From JAWXCM01 sp034408745 (GTDB lineage: Bacteria; Acidobacteriota; Terriglobia; Bryobacterales; Bryobacteraceae): a stretch of 19,560 nucleotides of DNA. Location of the stretch: positions 1-19,560 of the forward strand of contig JAWXCM010000035.1 of assembly GCA_034408745.1 (NCBI GenBank). Reading direction: 5' to 3'. Below are positions 14,378-19,560 of the stretch, piece after piece (the first letter of the stretch is position 1; the number at the start of each line of letters is the position of its first letter). The notes under the pieces were generated by a model, which worked only from the letters and a program-made list of their open reading frames with translations, was not told the DNA's origin and did not search any database. The position numbers and the translations under genes were made by a program.

Positions 14378-14750
14378 CTAAGTGCTTCGAATCATCCGTA
14401 GGTCCACCTCCCGGTCGACGTGCCGCCACTCTTCGGTTTCCCGCAACTGGCTCACGAGATCCTCAAAGGCGCTGGCGTCCTTGGGTGCGTAGTCGAAGTA
14501 AGTCACAAAATCGAATGCCTCCGGAAACTCCAGGTCCCGGCAGTGATGCAGTCTGCGCGCGATCGCCGGCACATAGCGCTCGTTACTGAATGACACCCTT
14601 CAGCACGCACAACGCGTTCGGCGGGGATGTACCGCCCGCGATCGACAACCGCGGCACTCTCGCCAGTGGCTCGCCTTTGACGGAAGTCATTCTCTCCACC
14701 AGCCACTTACCTTCCAGTCCGCCTGCGGACAGAAACAATCTGGGATTCAA
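14378..14750 (-). pseudogene. Chlorite-dismutase-family protein, with internal deletion and frameshift
   Basis: Two overlapping frames together give a shortened family member. The first (14750-14583; TTG start overlapping the porin stop as TTGA) reads PRLFLSAGGLEGKWLVERM, VKGEPLARVPRLSI and CVLKGV, the family's N-terminus. The second (14596-14378; GTG, no proper SD) begins SNERYV and jumps to PAIARRLHHCRDL, FDFVTYFDYAPKDASAFEDL and RETEEWRHVDREVDLR, the C-terminus. In relatives that I recall, a segment of about 70 residues separates SNERYV from RYLPAIARR, so roughly 210 bp seem lost between two RY[V/L] copies, plus one extra base near 14586-14589. The heme-ligand region (LHHC) survives. The family is named for chlorite dismutase, but most members have other or unknown heme-related roles. 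Confidence 0.6.
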
Positions 14751-16249
14751 AATCGTATCAAAGCCTCCAGATACCCAAACATCAGGTTCTTTCCGGCGGG
14801 ATAGATCTGCCGCATCGCCGCGAGCCCCTGAGCATAGCCGAAATAACCGGTTAAAGTGGTGTACTTGTTTGCACGAAATTCCACGCTTGTGTCATAAAGA
14901 TTCGCCAGAGACCGCTTACCGGACGTCGGCCGGCCGGCATAGCCGAACGTCCACGGCTGGAACGCTCCGCCGCCGCTATACCAAAGGTCCTGTGCATTAG
15001 CCAGGCGAAGAGAATGAAACTCGGTGCTCAGGGTGACTTTGGCATGCGGCCGCAGCACCAGTGACCCGAACGCGTCGTGGATATTCATCATGTTAAAGAA
15101 CGGCGTTCGGGCGTAAGGTCTGGGCGTGGGCAGCACCTGAAAAAATGTACCGTGCGTACCGTCTGCCGCGTTGCCGTCACCGGAGCTCGCCGTAAACCCG
15201 CCGCGCAACCACGGTTTCACCCTCGGCAGTACCTTCGGCTGAAAGCCCGCTTCTGCATCGACGGCATACGCGCGATGCTTCTGAACTCCCCATTCGCCCG
15301 TCTGCAGCGCGACCCAGCCCAGCAGATCGATTGCTCCACCGGACGTGGTTACCGAGTGCAGACTGTGCGCGCCGAACGTCTCCACTCGAATATTGGACAA
15401 ATCACCGCGTCGAATGGCTGCCGCCCGGTTGTCGGTCTTCAGCACCCCCTGTCGCCAGTCCGTGTATTCAATGAAGAAGACCCTCGAGTCCGCCGCATGT
15501 TTTGTGCCTCCCCAGCCCCGCGTCAGCGCGGCATATCCGAAAGCCGATTTGTTCCAGCCCCAGCCGTCGGTCTGAAAGACGCCGCGTGTCGGCAGAGCCC
15601 CGACCACGGTCACGTCGGTTTGCCCCTTCGTCCACGAGTATCTCCCTCCGTCGAAGCTTCGGCCTACGTCCGTCCAGCCGAATGAGCCGATGAGACGCTG
15701 GCTGATTCGACTCGCCTTCAGCACGGCCAGCGACGCATTCTTCGGAATCAACTCCGTACCTTCGTTGAACTCAAAGCGGCCAACCTGAAGCGAACTCGCT
15801 TCATAGGAGCCGAGCCCCTTGAACTTGAGGAACGCCTGTTTGGGAAATACCATTCCGGCGAAACGCCTGTTGTCATTAGCGGTGTAGTAATTCGATCCGA
15901 GGCCAAGTGCACCTTGTGGCGCCGCGGCTGTAGCCGCCGTCGGCAAGCCAAGCAAAAAAGGTGCCGCTAACTCGACATTCCAGTCGAGCCTCTTGCGCGA
16001 TTGCGCGAAGCTGACCCGCAACAGGCTCCCGCCGTAGCCATAGGTGTTCCCGCCTGAGGCCGGCTCAAACCAGTCCCAGCCGTAGGTCCTCAGCCGCAGG
16101 TTGCCCGTCACCGTCACCCCGCCGGCTTTCAGTGTTCCCGGACCGTTGTACCCCGGGGATGCGGCGGTTTGTCCCATGCAAGCTGTCGCTCTGGTCATTA
16201 CTAAGATCGCGGCCAACAGCCCACCGTGTTTCATCTTCATACCAGCCAT
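14747..16249 (-). CDS. Alginate-export-type outer-membrane porin
   Basis: ATG 16249-16247 follows GGAG by five bases. The 500-residue product has a signal peptide (to about residue 26). It then forms a series of amphipathic beta strands typical of the alginate-export (AlgE-like) barrel family: GNLRLRTYGWDWFEP, LLRVSFAQSRKRLDWNVELAAPF, AFLKFKGLGSYEASSLQVGRFEFNEGTEL, SLVLRPHAKVTLSTEFHSLRL. It ends with the terminal Phe of outer-membrane barrels (YLEALIRF). Despite the family name, such porins in Acidobacteriota often sit beside transport or respiration genes and need not export alginate. Here it lies between two broken genes, an NrtA-like and a chlorite-dismutase-like one, on the same strand, but is itself intact. 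Confidence 0.82.
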   Translation of the reverse strand: MAGMKMKHGGLLAAILVMTRATACMGQTAASPGYNGPGTLKAGGVTVTGNLRLRTYGWDWFEPASGGNTYGYGGSLLRVSFAQSRKRLDWNVELAAPFLLGLPTAATAAAPQGALGLGSNYYTANDNRRFAGMVFPKQAFLKFKGLGSYEASSLQVGRFEFNEGTELIPKNASLAVLKASRISQRLIGSFGWTDVGRSFDGGRYSWTKGQTDVTVVGALPTRGVFQTDGWGWNKSAFGYAALTRGWGGTKHAADSRVFFIEYTDWRQGVLKTDNRAAAIRRGDLSNIRVETFGAHSLHSVTTSGGAIDLLGWVALQTGEWGVQKHRAYAVDAEAGFQPKVLPRVKPWLRGGFTASSGDGNAADGTHGTFFQVLPTPRPYARTPFFNMMNIHDAFGSLVLRPHAKVTLSTEFHSLRLANAQDLWYSGGGAFQPWTFGYAGRPTSGKRSLANLYDTSVEFRANKYTTLTGYFGYAQGLAAMRQIYPAGKNLMFGYLEALIRF

Positions 16250-16485
16250 CCTATCTCCGGTTCGGCAGGCACACCTGTGGCGTCACAATCGCATGCCCGG
16301 TCTGAGGGCTATGGGTTTCAGTCGTGCGCTGACGTGGCGAACTGCCTGCTGTGGTGCTCCAGAAAGCCGATTATCTGGTGTCGGAGCCCGACATATTCCG
16401 AATTTTCGACCATCGAGCGCCGGCATCTGGGCTTCGGGACAGTGACACTTAGGCTGACACGACACTCGACTCCAGTCCGTCGGTC
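16250..16485. other. Unassigned segment between the NrtA-like remnant and the porin
   Basis: The frame that carries the end of the NrtA-like homology runs on to 16318 without resembling any protein I know, and a second minus frame (16465-16283) is equally unfamiliar. The direct repeat TGACAC occurs at 16443-16448 and 16455-16460. The segment may be the scrambled remainder of the NrtA-like gene, the end of a lost insertion element, or the porin's own promoter region. Confidence 0.4.
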
Positions 16486-16733
16486 AACCGCCCAGGATGC
16501 TTCCTTTGAGACCGTCGCATTGATACCAAACTTGCGAAAATAACCCGGTTCGTGCACCATTACGACGACGCATTGTCCGTGAGCGCGATAATTCCAGATC
16601 GAAGGTCCGATTTTTCCGGCGCGTCACTGGCATAGGCGGCTCCAGCCCATCCACGGGGAAGCCCAGCCATCACGGTGGCAAGCGGCGTAGCCCCGGAAAT
16701 CGTTTTCAAAATGCTTCTGCGAGTGGCTTTCAT
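16486..16733 (-). pseudogene. NrtA/CmpA-type nitrate-binding protein, frameshifted and truncated
   Basis: ATG 16733-16731 has AGGAGA 11 bases upstream. The first frame gives a twin-arginine signal (KATRRSILKTISGATPLATVMAG) and the start of a periplasmic binding protein (SDLRSGIIALTDNAS), then stops at TAA 16562-16560. The adjacent frame continues with VMVHEPGYFRKFGINATVSKEASWAV, just as in NrtA/CmpA-family proteins, so one base has been lost near 16569. Similarity ends at about 16486 after roughly 83 of an expected 400 or so residues. The intact protein would bind nitrate (or bicarbonate in CmpA) for an ABC importer; no permease or ATPase gene is present here. Confidence 0.7.
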
Positions 16734-16766
16734 GTGCTGTCTTGTCTCCTGGTAATGTCTGCTGGC

Positions 16767-16787
16767 AAAACGCCTCCGACTGGGAGG
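16767..16787 (-). terminator. Terminator-like hairpin in the leader of the NrtA-like gene
   Basis: On the minus strand, arms CCTCC (16787-16783) and GGAGG (16777-16773) form a 5-bp stem, followed by CG and TTTT (16770-16767). It lies about 34 bases before the start codon, where an attenuator would sit. The stem is short. Confidence 0.35.
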
Positions 16788-16804
16788 AGAGAATGGACAC
16801 ACCC

Positions 16805-16844
16805 ATGCCTGGGCAGCGGGTCGCATGGACCTGCTGCCTGGCAT
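16805..16844 (-). promoter_or_regulatory. Long stem-loop in the leader of the NrtA-like gene
   Basis: Three paired blocks nest within 40 bases: ATGCC (16805-16809) with GGCAT (16840-16844), GGCAGC (16812-16817) with GCTGCC (16833-16838), and GGTC (16819-16822) with GACC (16828-16831), closing a five-base loop. Fifteen base pairs with only small interruptions are unlikely by chance. With the neighbouring terminator-like hairpin it could act as an attenuation or antitermination element. Confidence 0.5.
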
Positions 16845-16871
16845 CCGGGGGCGCGGATCACAGCGCGTCGC

Positions 16872-16901
16872 GAGCTTGTGCTCTCGGAAAACACAAGTCT
16901 C
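16872..16901 (-). promoter_or_regulatory. Third leader hairpin
   Basis: GAGCTTGTG (16872-16880) pairs with CACAAG plus CTC (16892-16901, one bulged T) around an 11-base loop. It would be the first hairpin made in a transcript that begins in the AT-rich zone to its right. Confidence 0.4.
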
Positions 16902-17060
16902 AGTGCTTCCGAAACAACAATGAAATAAAGATTGTGAATGAGTTATAAAACCGCTCCGCAACGAGTGGTCGGCGGGAGGCGCACAAGGATCCAGGGTTAG
17001 CCTGTCGGTCGCCGAATCAGCGCCCGGCGGTCATTGTGGATAAAATCGGAGCCACTCAGC

Positions 17061-18008
17061 ATGCGCCTCTCACTCTCCATCCTCGTGTTCATCCTCGCCG
17101 CGTCGAACCCCGTCGAGGCCCAGTCCTGGCAGCCGCCCGCCGATACTGACCGTTGTCCCTCGCAATGGGGAGCGGGCGATCAGCGCGGCTCCGGCAACCA
17201 CATGTCCGCCCGAACAGTCCTCCGCGCAACCGGTCTGATCCGCACCGGAACCGTGGTCGAACTGTCCCATGTCCTGTCCGACACCATGCCGTTCTTCGGC
17301 ACCCGCAAGTTCGAAATCACCACCAAAAGGACCTTCATGAATCCGGGCACGAACCGGCGCGGCAGCAATGAGGAAATGATTCATGGAGAAATGGGCCAGA
17401 TTGGCTCCCAATTCGACGCCTTCAGCCACCAAACCATTGGCGACAGCCTGTATAACTGCTTCAGGCTCGACGACATCGCCACCCGAAGCGGCTTCACGAA
17501 GCTCGGCGTCGAAAATGTCGGGACACTCATGACCCGCGGCGTCATCATCGATGTGGCCGCTGTGCGGAACGCAAGCCCACTGGCCGCTAATCACGAGATC
17601 ACCCCTGCCGATCTGCAGGCCGCACTCAGGGAGCAGAACATCACCCTTGAAAAAGGCGACGCCATTCTCATCCGCACCGGATGGAGCCGGTATTGGGGAA
17701 CCGACAACACACGATACGGCAACGCGTCCCCAGGCATCGGCGTGGCTGCGGCGCAATGGCTCGCCCGCCAGGATCCCATGCTGGTTGGCGCCGACAATCC
17801 CTCGGTCGAGATCTCACCCAACCCCGATCCAAAGCTGAGCCTCCCCGTCCATCAGATCCTCCTCGCCGTGAACGGTATTCACCTGCTGGAAAATCTGAAG
17901 CTCGAAGAACTCGCGGCCAAAAAGGTGTACGAATTCGCCTTCGTGATTCAGCCATTAAGAATGAAAGGTGCCACGGGCTCCACAGTCGCGCCAGTTGCGA
18001 TTTACTAA
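17061..18008 (+). CDS. Secreted cyclase-family (kynurenine-formamidase-like) hydrolase
   Basis: The start is ATG 17061 with GGAG nine bases upstream; the longer TTG start at 17034 would put polar residues before the signal peptide. The 315-residue product has a signal peptide (cut near VEA-Q, residue 20) and a cyclase fold: VVELSHVLSDTMPFF, then MGQIGSQFDAFSH (111-123), VIIDVAA, GDAILIRTGW, and LPVHQILLAVNGIHLLENL. The canonical metal motif of the family is HxGTHxD; here it is Q113-x-G-S-Q117-x-D119 with H123 nearby. Gln-containing versions occur in a larger secreted subfamily. The reaction is probably hydrolysis of a cyclic amide, lactone or formamide, but the substrate is unknown. Its stop abuts that of the convergent gene. 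Confidence 0.8.
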   Translation: MRLSLSILVFILAASNPVEAQSWQPPADTDRCPSQWGAGDQRGSGNHMSARTVLRATGLIRTGTVVELSHVLSDTMPFFGTRKFEITTKRTFMNPGTNRRGSNEEMIHGEMGQIGSQFDAFSHQTIGDSLYNCFRLDDIATRSGFTKLGVENVGTLMTRGVIIDVAAVRNASPLAANHEITPADLQAALREQNITLEKGDAILIRTGWSRYWGTDNTRYGNASPGIGVAAAQWLARQDPMLVGADNPSVEISPNPDPKLSLPVHQILLAVNGIHLLENLKLEELAAKKVYEFAFVIQPLRMKGATGSTVAPVAIY

Positions 18009-19560
18009 TCACAGCTTCGGCGGACCGCCGCGCCACTCGGTGCCCATGTTGTCATCGGTGACCAGCAGTTGCCCCGCGACTCGGGCACGCAGATGCGCCT
18101 CGCTCTCCATGCCCCACCGATCGTACTTCGCCGCATCGAACCGGTTCGTCACCATCCCGAGCAGCTCCTCGATTCGCGCCGCATCCGTCCGCGCATCCAG
18201 AATCGGCTTCCCGTCGATCCGGTACTGCGTCAGCATGCGCCTCCACCGCTCCGGCTGGAAGTCCACCGGCGAGTCCGACAGCGCCACAAACGGCCCAAAC
18301 CGCATCCCATGCGCGAATTCGTGCATCGCCGTCTCCTGCGCGGCAAACGAGTGCGTCGTGTTGTAGTACATCAGTCCCCCGGCAGCCAGGTGCGCCTTCG
18401 CCAGCTGCAGAAACTCCCGTGAGAGCAGGTTGCTCGCATGCGACCGCCAGTGCTGCATCGTGTCGGCGAAGATCACATCGAACCGCGCGTCGGGATGTGT
18501 ATTCAGCCACCGCCGGGCATCCGCGGTCACAATACGAACCTTAAGGTTCGACAGCACTGGCGAAACCACGGGATATCGACGAATAATTTCCAGATATCCT
18601 GGATTAATTTCCACCGCGGTCAGCGACTCCAGCTGCGGATGCTGCGACACAATCTGCGCCCACGCCCCCGCCGCAACACCAATAATCAACACCCGCCTCG
18701 GATTCGCATGAAATAAACTCAGAGACAGCGGTCGAATCGGCGTGTCCGCCGTGCGCACGTCCGTCTCGAGGAAGCCGTCGTACGCGCCTTCGCCGTACAC
18801 CGTCTTCTCGTCATCCGTCGACACCACACCGAATCGGTTCTCCACCACATCGATAAACGTGTGTATTTCCGGGTCGAACTCAGCCTTGAACATCAGCCGC
18901 TCATACACCTGGTGGAACAGCGTCCCCGATGCGGCAATCAGCCCAACCCCCAGCAGCAGCGCCGCCGGAGCCGTCCGTCGCCACCCGCCGAGGACGGTGG
19001 CCGTCACCAGTCCCGCACACACGAGCAACACATGCATTTCCATCAGCGAAAATGAATTCAGCAGAAAATATCCCGTCAACAAACTCCCCGCAACCGACCC
19101 GGCGATATTCGCCATATACAGCCGAGCCACGGCAGGTGCCGCCGCCGCCCCGGAACCCACAGCCGCATTCAACACCAGCGGAAACACCGCACCGAGCGCC
19201 GCCCCCGCCAGAATCACCAGTCCGTAATTTGCCGAATGGAATCGAGCCAGCGCCGGAACACAGAAAAAACTCACCACGCATCCCGACATCACCAGCCACG
19301 CCGTGATCTGCAGATTCTTTTCCGCCGGCAACTGGTTCAGCCGCGTCGCCGCCCAGGCCACTGCGGCCGACCCGCCCGAAATCCCCAGTAAAAACGACCC
19401 AAGCAGCATCGGGAAAGTCTCCGGCGCACTCGCCAGATAGAAATTCCACGCCCGAATCCAGAGAATCTCGTAGCTTATCGAGATAAATCCCGCAATTCCC
19501 GACAGCACCATGCCGACCCCCAGCGGCACGCGCAAATCGACACCCGCTTCAGCGCCGGAC
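18009..19560 (-). CDS. Membrane-bound spermidine-synthase-like protein (may continue beyond right edge)
   Basis: The frame is open to the right edge. A TTG at 19535-19533 is a possible start (508 residues) but has no good SD site, so the true start may lie outside. About seven membrane helices fill residues 8-220 (GMVLSGIAGFISISYEILWIRAW, LLGSFLLGISGGSAAVAWAA, YGLVILAGAALGAVFPLVL). A Rossmann-type domain like spermidine synthase follows: VYGEGAYDGFLETD, RRVLIIGVAAGAWAQIV, LTAVEINPGYLEIIRR, TADARRWL, FDVIFADTMQHWRS. The glycine-rich GGGDGG motif is replaced by GVAAG, and the usual D-S-T-D active-site segment reads ADTMQHW. Polyamine synthesis is therefore doubtful; a different aminopropyl- or methyl-transfer role, or binding only, is possible. 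Such fusions are frequent in environmental bacteria. Confidence 0.78.
   Translation of the reverse strand, partial: SGAEAGVDLRVPLGVGMVLSGIAGFISISYEILWIRAWNFYLASAPETFPMLLGSFLLGISGGSAAVAWAATRLNQLPAEKNLQITAWLVMSGCVVSFFCVPALARFHSANYGLVILAGAALGAVFPLVLNAAVGSGAAAAPAVARLYMANIAGSVAGSLLTGYFLLNSFSLMEMHVLLVCAGLVTATVLGGWRRTAPAALLLGVGLIAASGTLFHQVYERLMFKAEFDPEIHTFIDVVENRFGVVSTDDEKTVYGEGAYDGFLETDVRTADTPIRPLSLSLFHANPRRVLIIGVAAGAWAQIVSQHPQLESLTAVEINPGYLEIIRRYPVVSPVLSNLKVRIVTADARRWLNTHPDARFDVIFADTMQHWRSHASNLLSREFLQLAKAHLAAGGLMYYNTTHSFAAQETAMHEFAHGMRFGPFVALSDSPVDFQPERWRRMLTQYRIDGKPILDARTDAARIEELLGMVTNRFDAAKYDRWGMESEAHLRARVAGQLLVTDDNMGTEWRGGPPKL

Larger units (their letters stand above)
16734..17060. other. Divergent intergenic region: structured leader of the NrtA-like gene and AT-rich promoter zone
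   Basis: No gene is seen. Read toward the NrtA-like start, the half nearest it holds three hairpins, listed separately. The segment at about 16905-16950 is strikingly AT-rich for this GC-rich DNA and is the likely promoter zone. No clear -35/-10 pair could be fixed on either strand. The plus-strand cyclase gene begins at 17061. Confidence 0.5.

Noticed and set aside
16767..16901. Leader hairpins as a canonical ANTAR (NasR/NasT) RNA target
   Set aside because: The loops are not six-base loops with the required A and G positions, so the specific assignment is not supported.
1..19560. CRISPR array, tRNA or rRNA gene, complete insertion sequence or prophage
   Set aside because: No regularly spaced repeats, RNA-gene sequence, transposase or phage gene could be recognised.

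Overview
The window looks like a GC-rich Acidobacteriota chromosome, most like the Bryobacterales/Solibacteraceae. The evidence is gene content known to be common there: a very large Oar-type TonB receptor with a carboxypeptidase-regulatory N-terminus, a membrane-anchored protein joining a winged-helix-like domain to a PD40 propeller, an LVIVD-repeat protein, a ThuA-domain protein and many secreted enzymes. GTG and TTG starts with good Shine-Dalgarno (SD) sites are frequent. No rRNA, tRNA, CRISPR array or intact mobile element was seen. Family names are recalled from sequence motifs; no database search was possible.

Layout, left to right. (1) 1-421 is the 3' end of a plus-strand ThuA gene, followed by an unassigned, hairpin-rich 384 bp segment. 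(2) 8921-806 is a minus-strand block: anchored regulator/propeller protein, TonB-dependent receptor, LVIVD propeller protein, then a hydrolase-like gene truncated after about 110 codons. Ahead of the receptor lie an 8-C tract and a pair of 7-bp direct repeats. (3) 8922-9432 is a divergent intergenic region holding a decayed gene for a homing-endonuclease-associated repeat (HNH-repeat) protein. (4) 9433-12391 is a plus-strand block: diheme cytochrome c and PQQ alcohol dehydrogenase (ATGA-coupled), then a YkgJ-type cysteine-cluster protein. The dehydrogenase has an Asp-x-Asp pair that predicts lanthanide dependence. (5) 14305-12366 is a minus-strand pair: secreted GlcG/HbpS-like protein and a secreted CE1-type esterase. 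(6) 16733-14378 is a minus-strand block that looks like a decaying nitrate-related locus: a frameshifted, truncated NrtA/CmpA-type gene, an intact alginate-export-type porin, and a chlorite-dismutase-family gene with an internal deletion and a frameshift. Its leader carries several strong hairpins. (7) A secreted cyclase-family gene (plus) meets, with no intergenic base, a membrane-bound spermidine-synthase-like gene (minus) that runs off the right edge.

How the parts may work together (inference): the left block would bind and import a polymer-derived substrate and process it in the periplasm; the centre would oxidise an alcohol and pass electrons to cytochrome c; the right side preserves traces of nitrate uptake and a heme enzyme now partly lost. 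No convincing wholly new system was found. The best items for follow-up are the DxD dehydrogenase/cytochrome pair, the three short decayed genes, and the structured leader at 16767-16901.
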